From positions 114,682,458-114,746,457 of the forward strand of contig NC_092806.1 in the NCBI RefSeq assembly GCF_040954645.1: DNA of 64,000 bases. The letters are read 5' to 3'. The notes under the pieces are model-generated. The model was not told the origin of the DNA. It made no database searches and was given only the letters and a program-made list of their open reading frames with translations. The position numbers and the translations under genes were made by a program. Every line of letters begins with the position of its first letter. Positions within the stretch are counted from its first letter, which is position 1. Shown here in pieces: positions 1 to 11,582 of this stretch. This stretch comes from Diabrotica undecimpunctata (taxonomy: Eukaryota > Arthropoda > Insecta > Coleoptera > Chrysomelidae).

Positions 1-59
1 TGTCTCGGGATTCTGGAGTATTTTATGTTTTGTACTTTGTGTAGGCTTCTCGTTGCTCT

Positions 60-345
60 TTACATTTCTCTTTTATTTATTTTCTGAACCAAGGTGTTCT
101 ATTAAATCAATCATAGATTTGTATCCCCTGGAGTTTTCAAATCTATATTTATACTGGAGCTTATGGTCAAAAAATGTATTATTAAGTCTCAGTTCGATAA
201 AAGCACAGAAATTAGCCATGAATTCTCTATTTGTGTTGACATGGTTTTCATTAAATCTTTGTTTTACTCCTGGAACTATTTTATTTCCTATTCGTGCATT
301 AAAGTCACCCATAAGAATTAAGGGTGACTGGAAGGGTCTAGTGAG
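60..345 (-). pseudogene. LINE endonuclease fragment (RTE-like)
   Basis: The minus strand encodes the C-terminal half of an apurinic-type LINE endonuclease. The conserved GDFNARIG block, the VPG(V/I)K and NEN motifs and the FENSRG block are readable and match the LINE copy at 36720-37115. In the family this domain nicks target DNA to start target-primed reverse transcription. No RT follows and upstream codons are lost, so it is a dead fragment. It abuts a second endonuclease fragment in the opposite orientation (370-800), giving a head-to-head pair. The family name rests on motif resemblance only. Confidence 0.75.
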
Positions 346-369
346 GGAAGATAATAGAAGAACTGATAA

Positions 370-800
370 ATAAAAACATAGACATTTGTGCAATCCAAGA
401 AACCAAGAAGAAAAGTAAAGGCCAAAGAGATTATAACCAATATTTTCTAGTATACAGTGGAGTGAAGAAAGAGGAACAAGCACGAGAAACATAAATAACT
501 GCAGTTATATCTCGGAAAGAATAATACACATGGGCATCACAATGGACTACCACAAATTAAATGCCATATCTTTCTATGGCCCCGAGGACTACAAACCTAA
601 GGAAGAATGAGAGACATTCTACGAACAATTACAAACTATCCTAGATGAAATACCTCATGCAGAACCCTTAATTCATTTTAACGCAATGATAGGAAAAAAA
701 CGAGTAAACAGAGACGTAGTCGGAAAGGAAACGATCCACACCAACAAGAATAATAATGAAAGAATACAACATAGTAGCAGCAATAAATGTATTTATAATG
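370..800 (+). pseudogene. LINE endonuclease fragment, N-terminal half
   Basis: Read on the + strand, the degraded frame carries the endonuclease motif CAIQETK near 390, a FYGPEDYKP block near 580 and a mutated equivalent of the GDFNAR block near 680. Stops and frameshifts interrupt it. It overlaps in content with the minus-strand fragment at 60-345 but differs in sequence, so the two are probably separate copies, not one inverted copy. Confidence 0.6.
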
Positions 801-1986
801 AATACTCATTTCAAACACAAAAAAGAATATAAAGAAATTCAAACATATTTTTATTTTAAATAAGTGCAGAAGAACAATTCAATATGTCAGGCCAAAATTA
901 AATAAAGAAACAAAGAAATGAAATAAAAGAGCAAATTTCAATGTAGCAAAAATTCATTTCGGAAACAATTCGCAAAAATTAGTTAAACAGTTGGAAACGA
1001 ATTTTAGTCCAGTTGGGATGTCATTTGACCTTGCATGGTGAGCTACCTCAAATTTCAAATCCCAGCATTGAATTAGCCGCCGTCTTCAATTTTATGAAGA
1101 ACCTTTTTTGATCAATATCTCCGCCATTTTTATTTTTTCCACAAAAATTGTAAAAATTGACATTCTTGTAAATGCGGATTTCCTACAACTTCTTATACTT
1201 TTTCCATTGTCAATTTGCCAAGCGTCGGCTTTTGAGGTTCTTTGATGTCGATGCCGACCATTGGCGTGGAAATTAAGAAAAGGGATCAGTTATCAAACGC
1301 ATATTTCAAGAAAAATCATATAATTTTTATTAATTTTTACATAATTATATTCAGGAAAATTTCTCAATTTTTGGGCAGAAATTGTTTAAACAATTTTTTA
1401 AACAAATTCAAAATATCACCTTTTGTGCTCCAAAAAATATTTTTTAGGTTTTTGGGTGACTCTAAATAAGATCTATGTCATTTTTCTCAAAAGTTAATAG
1501 TTTTGGAGATATAAGCGATTTAAAATCCGAAAAATGCGATACCTAATATGCATTTTCGAGGCTTGAAAAATATGTAAATGAGTATTTTTGAGATTCAAGA
1601 GTATCTAAACTAAAGTATCAACATTGATTTTGGTGAGAAATCAGAGCAATATTTTCCGTAGCAGAAAAAGGTGATCTTTTGAATTTGAATTGTTTCCGGC
1701 AAAAATGTCCGGCACCCTTCAACCTTCGATTTGTTTAAACGGGGCATTTTTGAATAGGACTCTTCAAAGGACAGAATCAGTTTTTTTTTCAAATGGGAGC
1801 GGGCTCACAACACCGAATAAATAACAAATTAATTCTTTCAAATTAAAGCTTGTTAATTTTAGTGATTTATAAGAATATTGGACTTATTATTTAGTTTTTA
1901 CATAAACCATAATATTTTTTTACAATTATCTGTAAATAATGGCTCATTCTGTCAGAAAATTTTAAAACATTGTCTATCCAGCAATT
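801..1986. other. no recognisable gene
   Basis: AT-rich sequence. Short open frames at 1242-1469 and 1610-1792 have low-complexity K/F/I/N composition and no motif. The text around 1000-1800 has the look of old non-coding repeat DNA, but no ends could be defined. Confidence 0.4.
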
Positions 1987-2705
1987 AAGATAGTCAACTG
2001 AAATTTAATTTTTAAACACGGCCTACTGTTAATGCACAAACAGGGTGAATCTTCAATATTTTGCTTCGAGTTAGAGATATCTGAAAAAGTTATTTGGAAA
2101 AGATGTTCCAAATATTATTTTAACCCCACATAACAAAGTTTTATGTCAAAATTCGCACTTTTACTTTTTTCATTAATTGAAGAGCTTATTTCCAGTGTCT
2201 TAAATCCAAAATTTCGATTTTTTAAATTTTCTTTTTTTAAACTTTATAGATTTCTTCAAGTCTAGAATAAAGTTATATGTACCAAAACAACTTCTTATTT
2301 ACCATTTAAAAGTGCATATGAAAATTGTAAAATTGTATAATTTGTATGTTAAATTTGTATGAAAATCTGTAATTTCATGGATTTCATTATATGGATGTAA
2401 GACACTTTGGAAATAAGCTCTTCAATTGTAGTCAGGATTCTAAAACGGACAGTTGGCTGTCCCGAGATGCATCTTTAGACAGCCAATTGTAGATTTAGGA
2501 TCGAGATTACAAATAATACTGAAAAACTAAAATTGCGAATTTTGTCATGAAATTTGGTATGTGCGTTTACAATAAGTGGAACAACTTTTCCAAATAAGTT
2601 TTTCCGATTTCTCTAACGCGAAGCAAAATATCGAAAATTTACCCTGTTTGTGGATTCGCAGTAAGCCGCGTTTAAAATTTAAATTTCAGATGACTATCTT
2701 AAAAA
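1987..2705. repeat. nested fold-back MITE
   Basis: Two long inverted arms, about 1987-2175 and 2515-2705, match through the CACCCTGTTTGTG core, the block containing CTCGAAGCAAAATATTGAA and the ACAAAATTCGCA stretch. Inside the loop is a second inverted pair (2175-2210 and 2392-2428) built on AATTGAAGAGCTTATTTCC, and beside it a third small stem (about 2440-2500) with GACAGTTGGCTGTC against GACAGCCAATTGTAG. No transposase frame is present. The simplest reading is one non-autonomous fold-back element inserted in the loop of another. Confidence 0.7.
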
Positions 2706-4429
2706 AATGTGCACTAACAACATGTATGACTGTGCAAAATGTCAAATCTGTATGTATTTTAGTAGCTGATATATAGAGTTGTCTTCATCTTAAATGCGAC
2801 ACACTGTATAATAATGAATACTAGTGTTCAAGATGCATCGCGATAGCTGTAAAGAAATTAATTAGAAGGACTGAAAAGAATCGTCAGTGTGCCTGTAAAA
2901 TTGTAAACTGTTCGCTGAATAACGTCTTTTGCAGCAGTGTCAATCCTACCCAATTTTTTATTTGGTCGCTTTCGTTTTAAGGAATGATCTGTAACTGAGC
3001 CTAATTTAATAATTGTATATATCGTCTTATACCCGATTTTTTTAATACATGAATTCTCGAAACAATTGCATTATCAGCCATCCCAATATTTTCTTTTTTC
3101 AAACACTCATACATATTTAAAACTATTCTTTGGGATTGTACGTGCAAATCTTTATTTTTTAATTCAGAGCTGTCATTAACATAATTGTCATTATTTATTG
3201 ATAACACAGAAGTTGATGCATCTTAAAAAATGCCATCCTAGAAAAATATAATATTACTTATAACTTATATTACCTATACCTTATAAGCCCCCGCCTCTGC
3301 AATAGGAAATATTTTAGGGTATCGCATAGCAGACAACAGGTGTTCATTAGAATTTATTGGTTTGCGCTTCGCGCTGTTGCCATAATGCATGAGTTTAAAA
3401 TTAGTGAATATAACCTTAATACCATTATTAATATATCTGCAATTTTTCATGTTTCCAGGTAAGGTATAAAATCAATGAAATTTGGAAAAAAATAATACAA
3501 TTCTTGAAACCGTTTTTGAGAACTTGGATTCTTAAAAGTTGTCTGATTTCTTAAAAGTCGATCATTATATCTATAAAAGTATTACCGCTAAATTCACCAA
3601 CAGGGCAACGTCGAACGTTCAAATTCTCTCCAGACTACAATGTTGCCAATATTCGAAAATTACTTAGAATATAAGTAATATATACAAAGTTCACGGTTGC
3701 TTTAATTCATTAGTGAAGAGTCCATGGAAATATTAGTACCTAGTTAATTAATTTATATATATATATTTTTGAGAATAAGTTCATATTATTTTTTAAGAGT
3801 GTCGTTCGTTGACTAGCAATTGAATAATAACGAATAGAAAATAGAGAATATTTTTTAAATATAACCTTAGGAATTTTAGGAAATATGTCTGACAACCTTG
3901 ATTTGAAAGGCGGTCTCTTTGATACCAGAATAAGACATGTTTATGTTGGAAAATTATTAGTGGATGTACTATACTTACAATTTTTTCGTACGAGCAATAT
4001 TTACCGAGTTGAGGGGGAAATAGTGGGAGGGAGGGGGAAGCATAATTATTGAATTATCTCGTTTATTATTAAATTTACGACATAAATGTACACAAACAAA
4101 AATGAAGAAAAAAAAGCCTTAAATGTTGACTGTAGTACACGATCAATTATATTATATAATCTGCTATAATTGACAATTACGATTTTAACTTGATCTACTT
4201 AATTTGGACCCGTTACAAGATACACACAGTCCCTGTTCAAATTATTAGACTCACTTATCAAATTCTAGTTGTCCTTATTGCGTAATTAATTATAATAACA
4301 ATTATATTAGCTAGATATAAGAGGATTAGATAAATGATATTATTAACCATTTTGTATATTTATTGAACAAAAAATTATCACACAATTTTACTACAATACT
4401 AATCTTTTGTTAAGCCACTTTAGGAAGTG
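2706..4429. other. no recognisable gene
   Basis: No protein motif is readable on either strand. A G-rich patch near 4012-4040 (GGGGGAAATAGTGGGAGGGA) is the only compositional feature. The rest is AT-rich. Confidence 0.4.
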
Positions 4430-4600
4430 CAGCCACTCTCCTTATCATCATCCTGATTCATGGTACTGCTTGAGTTAGCCTCTACTTTCCTAAGGTGATT
4501 CCTCCATTCGGTCCTATTCTTCTAGACATGCTGTTTATGCATCTTCCTGTTATTTCTTTCAAGTGATCATTATGATTCCAATGCAAAATGATTGTATATA
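4430..4600 (-). pseudogene. LINE 3' end
   Basis: On the minus strand the frame reads RTEWRNHLRKVEANS, like the last coding residues of RTE-type elements, followed by a GATGATGAT tail at the low-coordinate end. Such short microsatellite tails mark the 3' end of many RTE-like elements. It meets the + strand LINE 3' part at about 4600, so two copies lie head to head. Confidence 0.5.
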
Positions 4601-4604
4601 TCAA

Positions 4605-5392
4605 ATGAACCTTGTTTGGTATTACTTCCTCGCACAATTTGCTTCTTAGGAATTCCAAGAAATTTTCGACAGAAGTATACAAAAAAATGAAGTATATGAA
4701 AATAAGCAGGCAACCACAAATACTACGACCACTTGTTATAGGAAACGATGTTCTCGAAGCAATGAACGAATTTGTATACCTGAGAGCGCTCCTTAACACT
4801 GAAAATAATACTACCGCAGAGATAAACCAAAGAATTTGCACGGCCAACAGATTCTGTGTTGGGCTCAATCTCCTCCTTAAATCCACAATTATATCGAGAA
4901 ATACAAAAATTAAACTTTAGAAAACAATAATACGTCAAGTCCTAGCATATCGTTTAGAGACCTGAAGTCAACAAAAAATAATGAGAACATGTTAGGATGT
5001 TTCAAAAACAAAGTACTAAGACGAATCTATGCAGCAGTGAATGACAATGGAGTGTGGAGAAAATGAAACAACTTCGAACTTTATAGAATATACCAGAAAC
5101 CTGATATAATTCATATTAAAATAGGGCGTCTGAGCTGGATAGGGCATGTAATGCGGATGGAACAAAATGACCCAGCAAGGAAAACGCTCTTTGATCGACC
5201 CATTGGTCAGAGAAGAGAAAGACCCAAAACAAGGTTCCTTGATAACATCGATGAAGACATGAGAAATATGGGAATACGTGATGGTGCTGGGCGGAGAAAG
5301 GCCATGGATAGGGACGACTGGAGAGAAATTCTTGAGGAGGCTAGGATTCACGCAGAGTTGTAAAGCCAGAGTGATGATGATGATGAATACCA
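4605..5392 (+). pseudogene. LINE reverse transcriptase, C-terminal part
   Basis: The frame shows the post-catalytic RT block (MKYMKISR, then NEFVYLRALLNTENN and ANRFCVGL) and, after a frame break near 4917, the C-terminal block RLSWIGHVMRME, a GQRRERPKTRFLDN stretch and the terminal RDDWREILEEARIHAEL. These are typical of the thumb and C-terminal domains of RTE-type elements that copy themselves by target-primed reverse transcription. It ends with stop TAA at about 5361 and a GATGATGATGATGA tail. The catalytic YADD part is absent, so it is 5' truncated and dead. Confidence 0.8.
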
Positions 5393-6328
5393 ATTACTAA
5401 TTTAAGTAAAAAATTAAAGTTGAAAAAAGTCGAGTTACTGCACATTTTTAGCACATTTTATTATTATCTGTCAAGTCTTATAATTATTAATCAAAATTAT
5501 AAATAATTCAATCAAAAAGTTCTACCATTTTTAATTTAATTATGTAGCATGATTATTCACTCATTTTTCTGCTCTATATCACTGTGAAGACACTTTTAAT
5601 GCCCTTGAAATTAAAAAAAAATAATAAAATTGATATTGTGAGTAGTCTAATTATTTTAACATATACTGTATTCCAATCCATCAAGTTTGCAAATTTTTTC
5701 AATTTCTCATGTATTCTTTCGGTTTTTAATAAACCCTATTCATTCTACAAATTCCCAATCGTCAACATAACCACGAGTAAGCCAAACAGGGTCGTACTGA
5801 TGTACGACCTATGTATCATATGATTTTTAAAAATATTTACTTTTGAAACTGTTAGTGTAAGAATTTCTTGAAATTTAATCATTATATCACAATTAAACTA
5901 AACTCTAAAAAATAACACGACCAGTAAATAACTTAACAATAACTATAACATAAATAAAACACAATATAATTAACTTAAAAATCAACACGATACAATTTGA
6001 ATTTAAAATGATCGCAAGTTAGGATCTGTAACATGAGAATATGTCTCGCTTAAGGTAATAAATTAATTTTTATAGCCTCTTGACGAATGAGACGGCGAAT
6101 ATCAACACGTGCTCATGTTTACTGATGGGAATTTGGTAAACGAATATACTTTATATACTTTTCTTAATTATTATTTTGTAATTTTTCTTTGTGTTTTACA
6201 AAATTATCTCCATGTTGTGTAAATAAAAAATGATGTTTAACATTTTTGTTAAATAATAAAAGGGATTTCTCAGTGGTTGGTTGTATACCATAGTTTAAAA
6301 AATTTACAATGAATTAAAAACAGATATA
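5393..6328. other. no gene; old repeat related to 20960-21240
   Basis: No protein motif seen. The stretch 5880-6130 resembles 20960-21240: both run from an A-rich block with repeated AACAC words to a CTCTTG(A/G)(C/A)GAA(T/C)GAG block and a CACGTG word. They look like two diverged copies of one dispersed repeat. Confidence 0.35.
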
Positions 6329-6584
6329 TTAGGCTACGGCTCCACGAGCGACATATTGTTTATAGCAGTAGCTGTAAAATTACGGCGGCAGTAAAGCAGT
6401 AAAATCATGGCTCCACGAGCGACAGTTTACAGCGCGCATATCGCCGCATTTTGGTCTTGTAGTGGCTCCATGAGCGTTAATATGACGTAGCTACAATCAG
6501 TGGTATCTTGTCCGTTTATATAGCAGATAAAATAAATAAATAAATAAGTAAAATAAATTCACACCGATAATACAATAATATAGT

Positions 6585-6890
6585 ATGGATAATCTATCAT
6601 TTCAACAAAAAGTTGCTTTAATATTGGCATTGTGCCGTCGACGTAGGGTTAAAAAACAACGGAAATGGTAGATTCACCCTGTTCTAGTGCCTAGACAGAC
6701 AGAGGGAAAATTTTTTCTTTTACACAACAAATTAAAAGAATATCCTGATAAGTTTTTTGAATATTACAGGATGTCAGTGTCTTCTTTTAATTTTTTATTA
6801 TGTGAAATAGAAGATGTCATACGAAAACAGGATACATCAATGCGTGATAGCCTAAGCCCAGAAGAAAAATTAGCAATTACCTACCTTAAA
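6585..6890 (+). pseudogene. Harbinger transposase (HARBI1-like), N-terminal exon
   Basis: From ATG at 6585 the frame begins MDNLSFQQKVALILALCRRR, then hits TAG at 6669-6671 where the family has a tryptophan (W-W-I-H-P becomes W-stop-I-H-P). It stays open through KFFEYYRMS and the MRDSLSPEEKLAITYLK block, which is the conserved helix region before the DDE nuclease in HARBI1-like proteins. A good splice donor (AAA/GTAAGA) follows at 6891, so this is probably the first exon. No later exon with DDE residues is visible, so the gene is broken by both nonsense and deletion. Confidence 0.85.
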
Positions 6891-6981
6891 GTAAGATTTC
6901 AAATTACATATTTTATAATCCTATACATGTATCTACCTTAAAATAAAAAAAAAACAAAATATTTAACTATTTAACTTTCAT

Positions 6982-7140
6982 TAGAATAAAAAGGGGCCGC
7001 CACCACTTCTTACCTCTGCGTATTCTGTAATTAGCTACTGAATAATTATCAAGTAGATCGACGGCGACGGCTCCCATATGTCGATTATATTCATTTATCA
7101 TATTGGGTTGATGTAATGAATCTTCCTTTTCCAATATCTA
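6982..7140 (-). pseudogene. piggyBac-type transposase fragment
   Basis: The minus strand reads INEYNRHMG, then VDLLDNYS, YRIRRGKKWWRPLF. This is the C-terminal YN..MGGVD-LD...Y...RGKKWWW block of piggyBac transposases. In-frame stops bound it. About 50 codons survive inside the Harbinger element, so it was carried in or inserted there. It is too short to act. Confidence 0.8.
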
Positions 7141-7944
7141 ACTTGCTTTTTTATGTTACAATAATTTAAAAAATTCTGATGCGACAAATCTGCTTTGTTG
7201 CATTCTTTTATTTATGAATCACGCCAAGCTACCGAAAACGAAACATTAGTACTGAAGGATAATAAAATGTTACTATAAACAATAATTATTAAAATTTTAT
7301 TTATATGACATGATTAGACAACCACTTATATAGAAATGAATCACCAGTTCGAAGAAAGAAATCCAAAAAATAGATTTTCGGGAAATCAATAAAAACTGTT
7401 TATTCTCTCTATTCAACTTTTTCTTGTTTAATAATGGCATCTATTATTAAGTACAGTTTGATACGGTTAATTGGGATTGAAAAAAACCATCCATTGATTT
7501 TTGTTATCTAGAATATCGATAAAGAAAATATTGGATTTATTTCTTTCTTAGAACTTATAATTTTTTGTTACGATTTGAGACACAAAATTGTATGAAAAAA
7601 CTTTAAAGTAATTTATAAAAACAAAGAAACAACTTAACAAACACAGAGAAATAAACAAACAAGAACAAAAATATCCGATTACATGGCAATTACCGCTACA
7701 AGCGACAAATTACTGCTAGTGGAGCCACAAACGCGCTACAAATTACTGCTAAAAAATAGGTCCGGATCTATTCGAACGCGACACGACCTTGACGACGCGT
7801 TTCGGTCTCGAAACGAAGCGACAATCTACAGCGCGTGGAGCCACTCAGTATCACTGCTGTTGTTTTCATTTATCAAGCTACATTTTACTGCTACTGCTAG
7901 CGACAATCTGTCGCTCGTGGAGCCGTAGCCTTAGACTGAGACAC

Positions 7945-8030
7945 GTGACTCGTTTCAATTGCTATTAAAATTTTTCGCCGATGATGATCCCATAAGATCC
8001 AAAACGTTCTGAAATTTTTGATCCTTTTGG
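7945..8030 (+). ncRNA. decayed hammerhead-ribozyme-like motif
   Basis: GATGATGATCCCATAAGATC at 7981-8000 is followed by CAAAACGTT at 8001-8009. It aligns with the hammerhead core: CUGAUGA (here CCGATGA), stem II GATC/GATC, then CGAAAC (here CAAAAC) and the cleavage triplet GUH (here GTT). The flanking AAATTT and GAAATTT words could form stem I. The key G12 is changed to A, consistent with CpG decay. Motifs of this layout are known from the terminal repeats of Penelope-like elements. Probably an inactive remnant. Confidence 0.4.
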
Positions 8031-8089
8031 GTAATTTACAAATTTTAAGAAACACGAGTATATATAATTTCTTTATACATCAGAAGTTT

Positions 8090-8255
8090 TTACATTATTG
8101 TACGATTTTTGTATTGTTTTATACATACTTTCTCATAGTACTCATCTCCATCTTCTAATGGTGATCTAACATCTGTGTCAATTGTTAAAAACTTTGTGAA
8201 TGCAGATGTAATTGGTTCTTCGAATTTATTTATAACAGGACGTATAGGATCACGT
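8090..8255 (-). CDS. possible terminal coding exon, unknown
   Basis: On the minus strand a splice-acceptor-like TTGTTGTTCTAG precedes an open frame RDPIRPVINKFEEPITSAF..., with an acidic segment (DVRSPLEDGDEYYEKV) and a stop TAA at 8090-8092. The composition is more protein-like than the surrounding AT-rich DNA. I do not recognise it, and a chance open frame of 55 codons is possible here. It could equally be the last exon of a transposon gene. Confidence 0.25.
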
Positions 8256-8817
8256 CTAGAACAACAAGATATACATAAGTAAGATGTAAAAAATAAAATT
8301 ATGGTTGCCGCATGTCAACTAACAAGCAAGCACCTTAGCCTAGATTATACAATATCGAATTATCAAAATAAAGATTTATATGGTGCTTACCAAAACTCCC
8401 CTCCATCACTCGTATCTTTTGAACAGTTATACTTATAATAGTGAAATTTGGAGGGAGGATTTAAACTGACGTAGGCTTATCAACTCGTTATAACAGGTGT
8501 CGTCATAGTGATAGATGACGTCACACAGCCACCGTGACCGATAATTTTAAATGGGACTTTATGGCAACTTATATATCGTTTAAAAGGTATTGAACGTATA
8601 TAGTCAATTATACTAATTTTGTTTGGGTTTAAACTGATTTTGTTGAATAAATTAAACAAATACTAAAATTATAGTTTCGCATTTAATTAATTATGATTCT
8701 AATGTCCGCCTTTGGTTTTTTGTCAAAAAAGTTGACGTTTTTGTAAAAGTGTTTATACCTTGAATATTTAGTTTAATTATTGTTGGACGAGACGTTTGAA
8801 TATTTACCTAGGCAGAA

Positions 8818-8990
8818 TGGTACGTACTGTAGCCGACAAAGTAGCAGCTGTCTTAATAATTGGTAACTGTAGAAACAATTTACATCAGCGGAATGTCTTT
8901 GTAATGAGAGGTACCCCTATCGCTCCATATCGAGAACTTATTTGAGGGAGCCAAGTATATCTTCAGAAGGTCGTCTTTAAAGTGATAAGA
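8818..8990 (+). pseudogene. possible N-terminus of a Tc1/mariner-type transposase
   Basis: ATG at 8818 opens MVRTVADKVAAVLIIGNCRN..., ending RGTPIAPYRELI-stop. The layout resembles the helix-turn-helix start (hydrophobic helix, GNCRNN, then P-x-x-P-x-R) of IS630/mariner-related insect transposases. The upstream stretch 8440-8600 contains a TGACGTCA-type palindrome that may be its non-coding end. Weak evidence. Confidence 0.3.
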
Positions 8991-9349
8991 TTCTATATAC
9001 TTATTTAGTGAAATGTATCCAATAGTTGGGCGTTAATACGTGGTTAATAAGCGACTCGTTTAAAAGGGGAAGTGAACATTCATATCTTTTTTGTATTCCA
9101 AAATTTATCATTTTGATATAACAATTAACGAATGTAGATCTGTTTATAAGAAAATGATGCTACCAAAGGCCGCATGACGCGCAATTTTAGAGAAATATCG
9201 GTTTGTACTTTTCATGTATCAATGCATACGTTTCCATGGATTGACAAATTCATTTAAAGTTGTAAAAGATGGTTATAAAAAAACAAACAAACTAACAATT
9301 TTATTATTGTTAAATTGTTATAAAAATTGTTGTAAAAATTGTTATATTT

Positions 9350-10990
9350 GTTGTAATTCGGCTTATATGATCGTCCCATTCTACTCTTTTATTTCTTATC
9401 CAGTCCTTGATGTTTTCCACCTTGCATCTACGTCGTATATCTGTACTGTTTCTAACATTCTTTTTGTCTTGCCTGTATCAGGTCGTGTTTCTGCCGCGTA
9501 TTTCATTATTTGTCTAATGACGGTTTTGTAAATTCTGCCTTTTATTTCATTCCTGATATCTTTATTTCACGATATTGTTTCATTCAGGCAACCTGTGGCT
9601 CTATTTGCTCTATTCACTTGACCTTCCACTTCTGTTTCGAGCTTTCCTTAGCTAGATAATGTGATGCCTAGATATTTAAACTCCATCACTTGTTGTATTA
9701 TCTGACCTTCCAGCTCCAATTTACATTTTTGTAAATTTGCTGTTATAACCATCCATTCCTTTTTTTTAGGAAATTAACATGTTAAATTTTCTGGCGGTTA
9801 TATTAAATTGGTGCAGCATACATTGTAAATTATCTTCACTTTGAGAGAATAGTATTGCGTCGTCCGAATAGCAGAGTATTTTAAGTTGTTTTTCTTCCAT
9901 TTGGTATCCTTTTTTAGTTCTTACAGTTTTTATTATTTCATCCATAATAAAGTTAAACAATAGAAGACTCAGAAAATCTCCCATCTCCCTGCCTTATCTT
10001 ATTGCTACCTTCATTATGGTCAGTTAGTTCTTCTTCTACTTTTATTCTTATTGTGTTGTTTTGGTAGATATTTTCGATCATTTTGATTATTCCTAAAGGT
10101 ATCTCTCATGCGTACAATATGTGGATAAGTCCTTTAATTTGACCCGGTCAAATGCCTTCTTAAGATCCACGAAACATAGATATGCATGTTTGTTGTATTC
10201 TAATAATTTCTCATACACTATCCTCATTATAAATATAGCGTTGTATGATCTTCGCGATCTAAAACATTCTTGTTCTTTTACTAGTGTTATAATTTCATTC
10301 AGTTTATTTATTATCACTTTGGTTGTTAATTTTAGTGATGTGTTTAATAAATTAATTGCTGCTCGTCTCCCCTTTTAAAGAGAGGTATTAGGATGCTTAA
10401 TCTTCATTCTTGAAGAATTCTGTTTTGTTCTAATATTTTTTGGTTTTATTCATTAATTTTAGTAGTTGTTTGGTCAGATCTAGTCCTCCTACTTTAGAAG
10501 TTCGTTCGGTATTCTATCTTCTCCTGGTGATTTTCATTTCCTTATTGCTTCCTTTACCTGTTCTTCCTCAATATTTATTTCTTCGTTTGCAGTTACCTCT
10601 GGTGTTGATGGTTCATTATCGTCACCTTTAGCAAATAAGGATCGAAAGGAGTCTGCCCATGTTTCCTTCTGAATGTGTTTCGTTGCTATTAGTTCGTTTA
10701 TCTCTTTTCTTTATCCTCTTATCATTCTCCAAATTTCTTTTTGTGTTCCGTAGTAGTCGTGTTCCATCTGTTTTGAGAAGCTCTAAAGTATTAGTTTTAT
10801 TTCTGATTCGTTTATAGTGGTTGTATGCCTGTTGTGTTTGTTGTGTTCTGTATTGTAAAAAGACTTTCTTCTGGTCTTCATATTTTGTCTTCACTTCTTC
10901 TCTAAATCATCGGGTTTTATTTTTTGATATGTTAGTGTTTGTTACTTTCCTTTTTCCAAGTCATTCTTGTTACTTAAAATTACTTTGTTT
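9350..10990 (-). pseudogene. antisense LINE (RTE-like) reverse transcriptase
   Basis: On the minus strand, reading from about 10990 down, come the pre-RT linker (KKVFLQYRTQQ... near 10870), RT block FVDLKKAFDRV near 10150, FNFIMDEIIKTV and the catalytic block LCYSDDAILFSQSED near 9860, then the C-terminal KYAAETRPDT block near 9480. It is the same family as the copy at 39615-41150. The usual YADD reads YSDD. Frame breaks at about 9985 and 10093, plus loss of the endonuclease, make it a 5'-truncated pseudogene. Confidence 0.85.
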
Positions 10991-11494
10991 ATTCTCCATA
11001 TTCTCCAATGTCTGTCGCCGCTTCGCTGGGTGATGCGTATATGAAATTTCCAATTTTAGATGACTCTTGTGCATAAATCAGGCTGAATTTGATTGATGGC
11101 ATGGGCTATGTTGGCTTTGAGGACTGCTATGGTTTACGACGTATTCGTATAGACTTAAAATCTGAGAAAAACTTACCAGAAAGAGTGTCTAATGGGGTTA
11201 ATCCGCACAATCTCCTTTGCCACTTCATATCATCCAAACGTGAGATGACCATTTAGGTGTTTGGTACGTAGCGCCGTCTAGTTAAAACCTCATGTGGTTG
11301 GTATCCATATCATTCAATTTAGGCTACATCCATCGACGTCTAGCGTTCATCGTATGGGTGATGACACCGCCAGCCCAAAATCCACCTCAAACAGCGACTT
11401 TTTCGAAATGCATTGAACGCTACTGGATCGCATCTGGATTTCACATTATATCGATTCATCTAAGCAAGAACCTTTCACTAAAAATAAAGACTGA

Positions 11495-11512
11495 GTAAGA
11501 AGCCCTTCTTAC
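11495..11512. repeat. short perfect hairpin
   Basis: GTAAGAAG and CTTCTTAC are separated by CC. It lies within the segment that interrupts the mariner-type gene. Confidence 0.5.
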
Positions 11513-11531
11513 TCTTCTTAGGGATTCTTAC

Positions 11532-11582
11532 TTATTCGCTCTGATGAGTCCTGCAAGGACAAAATAGGTATAAGCTAATTGT
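11532..11582 (+). ncRNA. hammerhead-ribozyme-like motif
   Basis: CTGATGAG, then TCC-TGCAA-GGA (stem II), then CAAAA is a near-perfect hammerhead core; only G12 of the CGAAA box is changed to A. Stem I can form between ATTCGCT before the core and AGCTAAT after the cleavage position (one mismatch). Stem III would be ATA/TAT with a 2-base loop, very short as in Penelope-type hammerheads, which act as dimers. With G12 lost it is probably dead. Confidence 0.55.

Larger units (their letters stand above)
6332..7931 (+). mobile_element. PIF/Harbinger DNA transposon, internally deleted
   Basis: The element starts GGCTACGGCTCCACGAGCGAC at 6332 and ends with its exact inverted copy at 7931. A 3-bp TTA duplication flanks it (6329-6331 and 7932-7934), which is the Harbinger target-site size and sequence. 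The word CTCCACGAGCG recurs below each end (about 6412 and 6465 on the left, about 7715 and 7840 on the right), as expected for subterminal transposase-binding repeats. Only the N-terminal part of the transposase (6585-6890) remains; the catalytic part is not found, and a piggyBac scrap occupies 6982-7140. It could only move with help from an intact relative. Confidence 0.9.
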
